Assembly (NCBI GenBank): GCA_050694175.1
Contig: JBOGXA010000018.1
Coordinates: forward strand, 15,863 to 79,862
Length of the DNA: 64,000 bases
Direction: 5' to 3'
Source of the DNA: JBOGXA01 sp050694175
Lineage (GTDB): Bacteria; Actinomycetota; CADDZG01; WHSQ01
Shown here: positions 1 through 7,765 of the stretch, piece by piece
How positions within the stretch are numbered: the first letter of the stretch is position 1
How the letters are laid out: each line of letters starts with the position of its first letter
Position numbers and translations under genes: made by a program
The notes under the pieces: generated by a model
What the model was told of the DNA's origin: nothing
The model's input: the letters and a program-made list of their open reading frames with translations, nothing else
The model's database searches: none

Positions 1-2
1 GG

Positions 3-167
3 ATCCATCTTCCCGGCCCCTCCTACTTCCCTCTCGTCGCGGCCGCCGGGATCCCCGTCGCCGGTTACGGGGTCGTCTACTACCAGCCGTTGTTGATCGC
101 GCTCGGACTGCTCGTCGCGATCCTCGGGTTATTCGGCTGGGTACTCGAGCCGGCGGAGGCAGAGTAG
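3..167 (+). CDS. ctaD: Cytochrome c oxidase subunit I, C-terminal end (partial)
   Basis: The reading frame is open from the window edge and stops one base before the ctaE start. The 54 visible residues contain HLPGPSYFP followed by one hydrophobic helix and a short acidic tail. This resembles the extra C-terminal membrane segment fused to subunit I in many actinobacterial and caa3-type oxidases. The catalytic haem/CuB part lies outside the window, so identity rests on this tail and on the ctaE-ctaF-ctaG genes that follow directly. Confidence 0.75.
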   Translation: MHLPGPSYFPLVAAAGIPVAGYGVVYYQPLLIALGLLVAILGLFGWVLEPAEAE

Positions 168-767
168 ATGAGCGCAGCCAAGCACGCGCACGAGCACCAC
201 ACATCTACCGGCCTCGACAACGTCAAGCTCGCGATGTGGGCGTTCCTCGGCTCGGAGTGCCTCTTCTTCGGTTCGCTCATTTCGACTTATCTGCTCTACC
301 GGAACCGCATCGTCCAGGGCCCCAGGCCGTCGGAGATCTACGACATCCCTTACACCTCGGTCAGCTCGTTCGTGCTTCTGATGTCGTCGCTGACGATGGT
401 GCTCGCACTTGCCGCGCTCCAGCGTGGCGATCATCGTGGATTGCGGGCGTGGTTGATGGCTACGGCGACCCTCGGCATGGTGTTCATCGGGGGACAGATC
501 TACGAGTTCACGACTTTCGTCGACGAGGGGCTGAAGCTGTCGACATCGACGTTTGGTAGCGCGTTCTTCGTGATGACGGGTTTCCACGGCGCGCACGTAA
601 CGGTTGGGATCTTCATGCTTCTGGGACTCTTTGGAATGTCGATGTTCGGCCGCCTGGACGCAGTCGACGGGCCTCGAAAGGTCGAACTGGTGGGTCTCTA
701 CTGGCACTTCGTGGACATCGTCTGGATCGTCATATTCACCGTCGTTTACCTGGTGCCGACTAACTGA
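168..767 (+). CDS. ctaE: Cytochrome c oxidase subunit III
   Basis: Core membrane subunit of the haem-copper terminal oxidase. The 199-residue protein has five predicted membrane helices, the usual number for the short bacterial form. Family marks include GSECLFFGSL around residues 28-37 with the buried glutamate E30, FHGAHVTVG in the middle of the chain, and YWHFVDIVW near the C terminus. The start ATG follows the subunit I stop by zero bases, so the two are surely cotranscribed. No truncation is seen. Confidence 0.95.
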   Translation: MSAAKHAHEHHTSTGLDNVKLAMWAFLGSECLFFGSLISTYLLYRNRIVQGPRPSEIYDIPYTSVSSFVLLMSSLTMVLALAALQRGDHRGLRAWLMATATLGMVFIGGQIYEFTTFVDEGLKLSTSTFGSAFFVMTGFHGAHVTVGIFMLLGLFGMSMFGRLDAVDGPRKVELVGLYWHFVDIVWIVIFTVVYLVPTN

Positions 768-781
768 CGGAGCGAGTAACT

Positions 782-1135
782 ATGGGCCATCCCGGAACGT
801 ACGAAACGCCGACCGACACAGAAGCCGACGAGCTCGCCCACCATCCGGGGCCTCGCGAGTACGTGAAGGTGGCGGTCGTTCTCGCCGTCGTAACCGCGCT
901 CGAGGTCGCGATCTACTACGTCACCTCTCTGCAGGACCTCCTGGTCCCTCTCCTGCTGGCATTTGCCTTTATCAAGTTCTTTCTGGTCGCGACCTGGTTC
1001 ATGCATCTGAGGTTCGACAGTCATCTGTTCCGCAGGCTGTTCCTGACCGGCCTTGTACTGGCGATGCTCGTGTTCGGCTTCGTGCTGTGGAACTTCTTTG
1101 CCCGCGGTGGGCCCGCGCCCAGCCTGCCGGGCTAG
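782..1135 (+). CDS. ctaF: Cytochrome c oxidase subunit IV (prokaryotic type)
   Basis: Small accessory subunit of the oxidase, 117 residues, with a polar N-terminal tail of about 35 residues and then three hydrophobic helices. The stretch KFFLVATWFMHLRFD between helices 2 and 3 is typical of the bacterial COX4 family. It lies 14 bases after ctaE and 14 bases before ctaG, in the usual order for caa3-type clusters. Its exact role is structural or assembly-related in the families studied; nothing in this sequence adds to that. Confidence 0.88.
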   Translation: MGHPGTYETPTDTEADELAHHPGPREYVKVAVVLAVVTALEVAIYYVTSLQDLLVPLLLAFAFIKFFLVATWFMHLRFDSHLFRRLFLTGLVLAMLVFGFVLWNFFARGGPAPSLPG

Positions 1136-1149
1136 ATAGGCTCAGGTGA

Positions 1150-2019
1150 GTGATGCCGGGTCCTGAGCAGGCAGCATCACTGCCCGCCCCTCACTTTCAT
1201 CTCGAAGTGTGGGCCCTCGTGGTCGGTCTGAGTCTCGCCTACGTTCTGGCGATCACCTACCTCGGCCCCCGCAGAGCCCCTCCCGGAGCGCCTCCGGCCA
1301 CAGGCGGCCAAAAGATCGCGTTCTTCCTGGGAGTCTTGAGTCTGTGGGCCGGCGAGGAGTGGCCCCTGCACGAACTTGCCGAGGACTACCTCTTCTCCGC
1401 GCACATGGTCCAGCATCTGCTGTTCGCGTTCGTCGCGCCGCCGTTGCTGCTTGTGGGGACCCCGCCGTGGCTATTGAGATCCCTGATCGGACGCGGGACC
1501 CGCTTTAGGGTCGTGCGCTTTCTGACCCGGCCAATTCCAGCGCTCCTGTTGTTCAACGCAGCCATCGCCGCGATGCACTGGAGCACGGTCGTCAATCTGC
1601 AGGTGCAGTCCGACGCTTTCCACGTAGCCTTTCACGGGGTGCTCATAGGAGCGGGGCTTCTGATGTGGGCGGTTGTCATCGCGCCGCTGCCGGAACTTCG
1701 CCGCCTCGCAGAACCGGCTCGGATGTTCTACCTGTTCCTCCAGTCGGTAGTGCCGACCGTGCCGGCGTCCTTTCTCACCTTTTCGTCCGGCGTTCTTTAC
1801 ACCGCGTACGCAGAGGCCCCGCGCATGTGGGGCATTGACGCGGTGACGGATCAGCGAATGGCCGGTTTGATTATGAAGCTGGGTGGCGGTTTGCTACTGT
1901 GGTCGGTCATTACGTACATGTTCTTCAAGTGGAACGCGAAGGAAGAGGCACAGCGCGAAGAAGAGGTGACGTGGGATGACTTCGAGCGTGAGCTCGAGGT
2001 GTGGGACATGAGGAAGTGA
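1150..2019 (+). CDS. ctaG: Oxidase assembly factor CtaG (caa3_CtaG family)
   Basis: Multi-pass membrane protein of about 289 residues linked in other bacteria to copper insertion or assembly of caa3 oxidase. Seven hydrophobic segments are visible. The family signature HMVQHLLFAFVAPPLLL gives H85 and H89 as potential metal ligands, followed by GTPPWLLR. A GTG at 1150 and an ATG at 1153 are equally possible starts. The stop overlaps the next start (TGATG), indicating translational coupling with the cupredoxin gene. This is the haem-copper oxidase CtaG, unrelated to the Cox11 protein that shares the symbol. Confidence 0.9.
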   Translation: MMPGPEQAASLPAPHFHLEVWALVVGLSLAYVLAITYLGPRRAPPGAPPATGGQKIAFFLGVLSLWAGEEWPLHELAEDYLFSAHMVQHLLFAFVAPPLLLVGTPPWLLRSLIGRGTRFRVVRFLTRPIPALLLFNAAIAAMHWSTVVNLQVQSDAFHVAFHGVLIGAGLLMWAVVIAPLPELRRLAEPARMFYLFLQSVVPTVPASFLTFSSGVLYTAYAEAPRMWGIDAVTDQRMAGLIMKLGGGLLLWSVITYMFFKWNAKEEAQREEEVTWDDFERELEVWDMRK

Positions 2020-2693
2020 TGAGTCAGAACCCGACACAACATGCCGGGGGACCGGGAGGTCCCGGCGATCCGATGCTGGGAGAGGTTCGTTTCCGAGTTC
2101 CGCTCCCGATTCTGATCCCGGTCGCTGCACTCGTTGCGATCGCAATCGCGACGATCGGTTTTTCGCAGGTGTTGCTGTCGATCCCCAAGGAGGCTGCTAC
2201 CGCGATCGCCATCGCCATGTCGGTGAACATTCTGATCGCGTGCGCCGTGGTGGCCTTGCGTCCGCGCCTTTCGCAGGCCGCAATGATCGAGCTTGCGATC
2301 GTCGTCATCTATCCGATCCTGATCGGCGTCGTCATCGCCGTTCTGAACATCGGCGAGGGGGAAGAGGCCCACGGCGAGGCCGGGACCGCCGCCATCCCTC
2401 CCGGCGCGGTGGCGGCAGCCGAGAACCAGTTCAGCTCCGACGAGCTCACCTACAAGGCGGGTGAGTCCGTGTCGATCGAGTTCATCAATCAAGACTCGAT
2501 CGCCCATAACCTGGCGATCTACGCGAGTGCAGCCGACGCCGAGGCACAGGAGAATCCCCTGGCCGACGGCCGGGAGATCACCGGTGGCAGCACCACGGTT
2601 GAGTTCAAGGCGCCGCAAGAGCCCGGTGAGTATCCGTTCCAGTGTGACCTCCACCCGACCTCGATGGTCGGGACCGTGATCGTCGAGAAGTAG
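2019..2693 (+). CDS. Membrane-anchored cupredoxin
   Basis: Three hydrophobic segments between about residues 25 and 110 anchor a C-terminal extracytoplasmic cupredoxin domain (residues about 125-224). A complete type 1 copper site is visible: H163 in IAHNLAIY, then C209, H212 and M216 in FQCDLHPTSM (CxxHxxxM spacing). The ATG at 2019 overlaps the ctaG stop and is preferred over an upstream in-frame start at 2001. Being coupled to the oxidase operon, it probably carries electrons to, or copper for, the oxidase; this is inference. A paralogue lies at 7766-8986. Confidence 0.88.
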   Translation: MSQNPTQHAGGPGGPGDPMLGEVRFRVPLPILIPVAALVAIAIATIGFSQVLLSIPKEAATAIAIAMSVNILIACAVVALRPRLSQAAMIELAIVVIYPILIGVVIAVLNIGEGEEAHGEAGTAAIPPGAVAAAENQFSSDELTYKAGESVSIEFINQDSIAHNLAIYASAADAEAQENPLADGREITGGSTTVEFKAPQEPGEYPFQCDLHPTSMVGTVIVEK

Positions 2694-2700
2694 CGCCCGG

Positions 2701-2820
2701 CCCCGGTCGAGTGTCCCTCACGTCCCGCATAGGCCGCTCAAACGCTCACTCACGCGCGGGCCCCGGTCGAGTGTCCCTCACGTCCCGCATAGGCCGCTCA
2801 AACGCTCACTCACGCCCTGG
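2701..2820. repeat. Two tandem 60-bp intergenic repeat units (locus A)
   Basis: Positions 2701-2760 and 2761-2820 are nearly identical 60-base units that differ only in the last few bases. Both contain GTCCCTCACGTCCCGC and AGGCCGCTCAAACGCTCACT. The inverse complement of the same unit, also in two copies, lies at about 37118-37231. The repeat sits between the cupredoxin stop and the tag gene. No protein is apparent. It may be a dispersed intergenic repeat or a transcription-end element; function is unknown. Confidence 0.85.
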
Positions 2821-2843
2821 CCCCGAGCGGGGAGGGCGAGCGT

Positions 2844-3416
2844 GTGCGCTGCTTTGGTGACGGCGATCCCCTGTACAGCGAGTATCACGACCGGGAATGG
2901 GGCCGCCCGGTCGTCGACGAGCGCGGCCTCTACGAGCGTCTCTGCCTGGAGTCGTTCCAGTCGGGGCTCTCGTGGGCCATCGTGTTGCGCAAGCGAGCAT
3001 CGATCCGTGCTGGATTCCGAGATTTCGATCCCGACCGGGTTGCTCGCTTCGGCGCGGAGGACATCGCGCGGTTGCTTGCAGATCCCGGAGTGATCCGAAA
3101 CCGCGCCAAAATCGAGGCCGCGATTGCGAACGCCCGGGCGACCCGTGACCTTCGCGACGGGGACACACCGTTGGAAGCCCTCGTGTGGTCGTTTAGGCCC
3201 CCCCGGCGGAGGGCGCCGCGAAGTTTCGAGGGGGTGGCACCGTTCACGCCCGAATCGAAGGCGCTCTCAGCCGCGCTCAAGAAGGCGGGTTTCAGGTTTG
3301 TGGGACCGACAACCGCCTACGCGACCATGCAGGCGGCCGGACTCGTGAACGACCACCTTGCCCAGTGCATCGTCCGCGCAGAGGTTGAGCGAGAGCAGGC
3401 GGCCGTTACGCGTTGA
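2844..3416 (+). CDS. tag: DNA-3-methyladenine glycosylase I
   Basis: Base-excision repair enzyme that removes 3-methyladenine from alkylated DNA. The 190-residue protein matches the Tag family along its length: RCFGDGDPLYSEYHDREWG at the N terminus, and HLAQC near the C terminus. The zinc-binding set of the family (an N-terminal Cys and His, and a C-terminal HxxxC pair) is present as C3, H15, H171 and C175. The GTG at 2844 gives the family's usual N terminus. The 3' end overlaps the convergent ctaB gene by 11 bases. Confidence 0.93.
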   Translation: MRCFGDGDPLYSEYHDREWGRPVVDERGLYERLCLESFQSGLSWAIVLRKRASIRAGFRDFDPDRVARFGAEDIARLLADPGVIRNRAKIEAAIANARATRDLRDGDTPLEALVWSFRPPRRRAPRSFEGVAPFTPESKALSAALKKAGFRFVGPTTAYATMQAAGLVNDHLAQCIVRAEVEREQAAVTR

Positions 3417-4383
3417 TGAGCTGGTCGGCGGCGGCGGCCGAGAACAGCAGCGCCAGATAGTAGATGGAGTACTTGAACAGGCTCCATGCGATGCGCACCT
3501 CGGGTCTCCGGTACAGCTTGACGGCGAGGGCAATGAAGCCCGCGTTCAACGCCAGAGCCGAGGCCAGGTAAAGGAAGCCCATGCGCGCCACCGAGAAGAA
3601 CGCCAGACACATTGCCAGCAGCAGCAGCGAGTACAGGAGGATGTGCCGCGTGGTCTCTTTTCTCCCGTAGACAACGGGCATCATCGGCACCCCTGCCGCC
3701 GCGTAGTCGCGCTCGTACCGCAGGGAAAGCGCCCAGAAGTGAGGAGGCGTCCAGTAGAAGACGATTGCGAACAGCACAAGCGCGGAAAGCTCAATGGTTT
3801 CGGTCACGGCCGCCCACCCGACCAGGACCGGCATGGCTCCGGCCGCCCCTCCGATCACGATGTTCTGCGGCGTCGTTCTCTTGAGCGCCAGGGTGTAGAC
3901 GAAGACGTAGAAGAGAAGCGCCGAGGCGGATAGGACGGCTGCGAGGGGATTGACTGTGAACCACAGTTGAAGGAAGGCGGCGCACCCGAGCGTGATGCCG
4001 AATATCAGCGCGTTCGTGGGCTCCACACGATGGGAGGGGAGAGGGCGCCGTCGCGTGCGGACCATCACCTCATCGATGTCGCGGTCGATGTAGCAGTTGA
4101 TGGCATTGGCGCCGCCCGCCGACAGCGTGCCGCCCACCAGGGTAAGCAGAATGAGAGAAAGGGACGGCAGGCCGCGCTCGGCAACGATCATTGCCGGCAC
4201 CGTCGTGATCAGGAGCAGCTCGATGATGCGCGGCTTAGTCAACGCGATGTAAGCCACGATCCTGTCTTTGAGCCCGAGCTCTGTGCCTGTTTCTTCGCCC
4301 CGGACCTCGAGCCGCGGGAGGGCCTCGACAACGTCGTCGACTTCGATAGCGCCGGTGCCTTCTGAGATCACCATGCGTCTCAT
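3406..4383 (-). CDS. ctaB: Protohaem IX farnesyltransferase (haem O synthase)
   Basis: UbiA-family membrane prenyltransferase that adds a farnesyl group to haem B to make haem O. The Asp-rich motif NCYIDRDIDEVM is at about residues 97-107, and a second conserved loop, YERDYAAAGVPMMP, occurs near residue 220, with about nine membrane helices overall. The ATG at 4383 overlaps the ctaA stop (TGATG) and is preferred to an upstream in-frame ATG at 4548 that would lie inside ctaA; ATG 4374 is another option. The N-terminal 38 residues are a polar extension ahead of the conserved domain. Confidence 0.93.
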   Translation of the reverse strand: MRRMVISEGTGAIEVDDVVEALPRLEVRGEETGTELGLKDRIVAYIALTKPRIIELLLITTVPAMIVAERGLPSLSLILLTLVGGTLSAGGANAINCYIDRDIDEVMVRTRRRPLPSHRVEPTNALIFGITLGCAAFLQLWFTVNPLAAVLSASALLFYVFVYTLALKRTTPQNIVIGGAAGAMPVLVGWAAVTETIELSALVLFAIVFYWTPPHFWALSLRYERDYAAAGVPMMPVVYGRKETTRHILLYSLLLLAMCLAFFSVARMGFLYLASALALNAGFIALAVKLYRRPEVRIAWSLFKYSIYYLALLFSAAAADQLINA

Positions 4384-5345
4384 CACCGGCCACCCTCCAC
4401 CGCCACGCGCGCCGGCGCGACCGCCCTTTCGAGGCTGGTGTCCCTCAATTTCGGTTCGGTAACAAGTGCCATCGCGACCAAGCTCGTCCAGATCGACGCG
4501 CCGACAACGAGATGGGCGAACACAAGCATCTCGTTGAGGTCCGTCCACACGTTAAGAGCACCGATAAGGACCTCGAGTGCAAACAGTCCAACCGCGGCCC
4601 CGGCGAGCCGGGCGGCGGCCGGAAACTCGCGACGGCGGCGGATGAATCCCCAGGCGACGACCGCCACGATCACGCCCACTACGGCCGCCAGAACACGGTG
4701 AGTGAAATGGATGGCCGACAGTTCCGCCAGTGCGGACCCGGCGCCCCCGAAGTCGGGTACAGCCCGGCCGTTCATGAGCGGCCAGTCGGGGAACACGGCA
4801 CCTGCGTCCCTGCCCGTGACGTACGAACCAACCAGCATCAAGAGAAAGATCGCGCCCGCGCCGATTCGGGCTGATCGAGCCAACGAGGCATCGGCAACTC
4901 CCTCGATCCGCCGGTCGGCGCCGGCTGCCGCGACGGCGCCGTATGAGAGCAGGGCGAGCAGAGCAAGTGCCAGGCCCAGGTGGAGCGCGACCGAGAGCGC
5001 CTCGAGGTGCAGTTTCACGACGAGCATCCCCACCACCGCCTGACCCAGAACCAGCACCAGGGCCGCGGTGGTTGCCCGCACGATCTTGCGGGAGTCGCGG
5101 TGCTCCTTGAACGCGCGCACGGCGAGCGCCGCCACGAGCACTATGACCGCCGCAGCCGCGAGGCGATGCGAGTACTCGATGATTACCGGTCTCCCGTTGA
5201 GCACGGGGACGATCTCACCATTGCACGCCGGCCAGTCGTCTCCACACCCGAGACCGGATTTAGTGGCGCGTACCAACCCGCCGATTGCTATGAGCAGGAA
5301 GGTCGCGACCGTCGAAAGTATCGATAGCCTGCGATACGAACCCAT
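4383..5345 (-). CDS. ctaA: Haem A synthase
   Basis: Membrane enzyme that oxidises haem O to haem A for the oxidase. The 320-residue form starting at ATG 5345 has eight hydrophobic segments. The N-terminal loop contains C34 and C41 in GLGCGDDWPACNG, the disulphide pair of Bacillus-type CtaA, followed by EYSHR with H60. The longer frame to 5501 would add 52 polar residues and run into the divergent lipoprotein gene, so it is rejected. Coupled to ctaB by overlapping stop and start. Confidence 0.93.
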   Translation of the reverse strand: MGSYRRLSILSTVATFLLIAIGGLVRATKSGLGCGDDWPACNGEIVPVLNGRPVIIEYSHRLAAAAVIVLVAALAVRAFKEHRDSRKIVRATTAALVLVLGQAVVGMLVVKLHLEALSVALHLGLALALLALLSYGAVAAAGADRRIEGVADASLARSARIGAGAIFLLMLVGSYVTGRDAGAVFPDWPLMNGRAVPDFGGAGSALAELSAIHFTHRVLAAVVGVIVAVVAWGFIRRRREFPAAARLAGAAVGLFALEVLIGALNVWTDLNEMLVFAHLVVGASIWTSLVAMALVTEPKLRDTSLERAVAPARVAVEGGR

Positions 5346-5357
5346 TGGCGCGTCGAT

Positions 5358-5376
5358 GTTACCGGCTCTCGGTAAC
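5358..5376. promoter_or_regulatory. Inverted repeat in the ctaA / lipoprotein divergent promoter region
   Basis: A perfect 6-bp inverted repeat, GTTACC - 7 bases - GGTAAC, lies in the 56-base gap between the ctaA start (5345) and the divergent lipoprotein start (5402). Its position would suit an operator acting on both genes. No promoter hexamers are clear, and a 6-bp arm could arise by chance, so the regulatory reading is tentative. Confidence 0.3.
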
Positions 5377-5401
5377 TCCAGACTCCCGGTAGCCTCAGAC
5401 G

Positions 5402-6313
5402 ATGAATATGGGATATCTACGACCTTTGCGCCTGGCCGTCGCGATAGTAGCGATCGCCTTCCCGGCGGCTGCCTGCGGGGACGATGGGAACGGCGCGACA
5501 TCGACGAGGAGCTCCAGCTCGAGCTTTGGCCAGCCGCTGAAGGACGCGGAGGTCTATCCGGTGCTCGCCTCCTCGGAGGTAGTCGTCGGGCGCAATCGCC
5601 TTGTTTTCGGTCTGCTGGATGGGAACGACGCCCCCATCGGCTCGCCTCGGATCGATGTGGGCGTCCGCTTCTTCGACTTGTCGTCCGATGAACCCGAGCC
5701 GGCCGGAGGGTCAGACACCCGTTTCGTGTGGTCGGTTGAAGGAGAGCGCGGTGTCTACGTCACAGACACATCCTTCGAGCATGAGGGGCAGTGGGGAGCG
5801 GAGGTGACGATCCGTGGCGATGAAGTCGACGAAACCGTTCGAATCAGTTTCGACGTCGCCGCGCGCCCCCAATCCGTCCCGGTGGGTGAAGTTCCGCCGC
5901 CCTCCGACACACCGACGGTGGACGAGGTCACGAAACTCTCGGAGATAACAACCGATCCACACCCCGATCCCGCCTTCTACCGGCTGTCGATAGCGGAGGC
6001 CCTTGAGGCGAAGCGGCCGTTTGTCGCGGTCTTCGCGACGCCGGAGTTCTGTTCGTCCGCTGTGTGCGGACCGACTCTGGACATCGTGCAAACGGTCGCC
6101 GATGACTTCCCGGACGTGAACTTCATCCACGTCGAGGTGTTCGAGAATCTCGACGACCCCTCCAATCTGAAACCCGTGCAGGCGGTCCGAGAATGGGGTC
6201 TGCCGAGCGAGCCCTGGGTATTCGTCGTCGGAGCCGACGACAAGGTCACCGCTAAATACGAGGGAGTCGTCGGAGCGGGCGAGCTACGCGACCACCTCTC
6301 GACCCTTCGTTAG
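5402..6313 (+). CDS. Lipoprotein with C-terminal thioredoxin-fold domain (CX4C)
   Basis: A signal peptide ends in the lipobox FPAAAC (Cys25), so the protein should be lipid-anchored outside the membrane. A Ser-rich spacer leads to a beta-rich middle domain (about 45-160) and then a thioredoxin-like domain (about 195-300) with FVAVFATPEFCSSAVCGP. The two cysteines, C217 and C222, are four residues apart, unlike CxxC of thioredoxins or CxxxC of Sco proteins. Its position next to ctaA suggests a role in thiol redox or copper handling for the oxidase; that is inference. The start ATG at 5402 gives an ideal signal peptide. Confidence 0.75.
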   Translation: MNMGYLRPLRLAVAIVAIAFPAAACGDDGNGATSTRSSSSSFGQPLKDAEVYPVLASSEVVVGRNRLVFGLLDGNDAPIGSPRIDVGVRFFDLSSDEPEPAGGSDTRFVWSVEGERGVYVTDTSFEHEGQWGAEVTIRGDEVDETVRISFDVAARPQSVPVGEVPPPSDTPTVDEVTKLSEITTDPHPDPAFYRLSIAEALEAKRPFVAVFATPEFCSSAVCGPTLDIVQTVADDFPDVNFIHVEVFENLDDPSNLKPVQAVREWGLPSEPWVFVVGADDKVTAKYEGVVGAGELRDHLSTLR

Positions 6314-6642
6314 GCATCGACAATCGATTGAGCGTAAAGATCACCGTCGCGCTCGAGCAGCTCTACACGCACCGGATCCCCGCTGAGCCTGTGTTCGTTG
6401 AGATGGTCGAGTGGGAATCCGTAGTCGACATGGGGGTCGATAAGAATCTCGTAGGTCCGGTCCTCACTCTTGACGATGAACGATCGCACATCTCCCAGAC
6501 CCTCGGACTCGATACCGACGACGGGCCCGGTGACCTCGTTGGGAGTCTTCCCCTGCGCCGGAGGTGATGGGTCGTCGTTCCCGCAAGCCGAGATCGCCAG
6601 GCAGGCAACAGCCACCATCACGACGACCGATCGAGATCCCAT
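6310..6642 (-). CDS. Small predicted lipoprotein, unknown function
   Basis: A short hydrophobic leader ends in the lipobox CLAISAC, followed by an acidic, Pro-rich spacer and a compact domain of about 80 residues with SEDRTYEILIDPHVDY. No family is recognised. ATG 6642 is used; an upstream ATG at 6666 would overlap head-to-head with the start of the divergent prenyl synthase (shared CATG). The stop overlaps the convergent lipoprotein stop. Confidence 0.6.
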   Translation of the reverse strand: MGSRSVVVMVAVACLAISACGNDDPSPPAQGKTPNEVTGPVVGIESEGLGDVRSFIVKSEDRTYEILIDPHVDYGFPLDHLNEHRLSGDPVRVELLERDGDLYAQSIVDA

Positions 6643-6664
6643 GCGGCGACTTACATTAACGGTC

Positions 6665-7678
6665 ATGGAATCGTTCCGTCCGTCGCTCACCGAACTGCGA
6701 TCGTTGGTTGATGAGGCGCTGACCGAATTTCTTCAGGCGCGATCTCAGGCGGTACCGGAATCCGAAGAGCTCATGGTCGAATTGCAACGCCTGGTTGCGG
6801 CGGGCGGTAAGCGACTCCGTCCCTCTTTCTGCTATTGGGGCTTCCGGGCCGGTGGCGGTCGGCATGGCGTCGAGGCCGTGCGGGCCGCGGCGAGCCTCGA
6901 GCTGCTGCACACCTTCGCCATCGTGCACGACGACATCATGGACGACTCGGATGAACGGCGAGGCGAGTCAACGCTCCATGTTCGTCGCGGCCTCGGCTTC
7001 GCAATACTTGCCGGCGACCTGGCCCTGGTCCTTGCCGATGCCCTGTTTACCTCGACCGGTTTTCCAGCCGAGGTTGCAGTGGATGCCTTCGACACGTACT
7101 CGTTGATGCGACAGGAGGTAATCGCGGGGCAGTATCTCGACGTTGCTGCGGGGGAGCAGAGAACGATCTCGGAGGAGAGGGCGCGCCGGATTGCGATATT
7201 GAAGTCGGGCCGATACTCGATCCAAAAACCACTTGTCATCGGCGCCCGGCTTTCAGGCGCACCCCACGACCTCGTCTCTCGGCTCGCGGCCTTCGGAGAT
7301 CCGGTCGGGGAAGCGTTCCAGTTACGCGACGATCTGCTCGGAACGTTCGGGAGCCGAGAGCAGATCGGCAAACCGGTGGATTCGGACATACGCGAGGGCA
7401 AACGGAACGTGCTGTTTGCCAAGACACTCGCCGCGCTCCGCGGGGACGAGCGTGACTTCTTCGTGCAACGCTGGGGGAGCCGAGGGGATCTGACCGAAGA
7501 CGACGTTGAGCGGCTCCGCGCCCTGGTGGTGGAGTCGGGCGCCCGCGCCCAAACCGAAGCGCTGCTGGCCGAGCGCGCCGCCCGAGCAGAGGCGGAGCTG
7601 GAACGGCTGACGATCGATGAGGAGTCGCGCGCGGCGCTGGCGGTCCTGGTGAGGCTCGCGATCGATCGAACGGCCTAG
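6665..7678 (+). CDS. Polyprenyl diphosphate synthase (trans-isoprenyl family)
   Basis: Chain-elongating prenyltransferase that condenses isopentenyl diphosphate onto an allylic primer. The first Asp-rich motif HDDIMDD is at residues 88-94 and the second, QLRDDLLG, at about 219-226; GGKRLRP near residue 47 binds diphosphate. At 337 residues it fits GGPP or longer-chain synthases; product length cannot be read reliably from the sequence. With the reductase at 9140 and complex I nearby, supply of the menaquinone side chain is a reasonable inference. ATG 6665 is used; the longer frame from 6470 overlaps the lipoprotein gene. Confidence 0.9.
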   Translation: MESFRPSLTELRSLVDEALTEFLQARSQAVPESEELMVELQRLVAAGGKRLRPSFCYWGFRAGGGRHGVEAVRAAASLELLHTFAIVHDDIMDDSDERRGESTLHVRRGLGFAILAGDLALVLADALFTSTGFPAEVAVDAFDTYSLMRQEVIAGQYLDVAAGEQRTISEERARRIAILKSGRYSIQKPLVIGARLSGAPHDLVSRLAAFGDPVGEAFQLRDDLLGTFGSREQIGKPVDSDIREGKRNVLFAKTLAALRGDERDFFVQRWGSRGDLTEDDVERLRALVVESGARAQTEALLAERAARAEAELERLTIDEESRAALAVLVRLAIDRTA

Positions 7679-7765
7679 ATGCGACACTCGGCGGGGAGTT
7701 GATGAGATTAGGCTTCGCTCCAGGTACATTTCCCTCGTTCGAGTCGCCTAGTGGAGTAAGAGGAC

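Noticed and set aside
4384..4548. Longer start for ctaB
   Set aside because: The added residues overlap ctaA coding sequence, and ATG 4383 gives the normal TGATG coupling.
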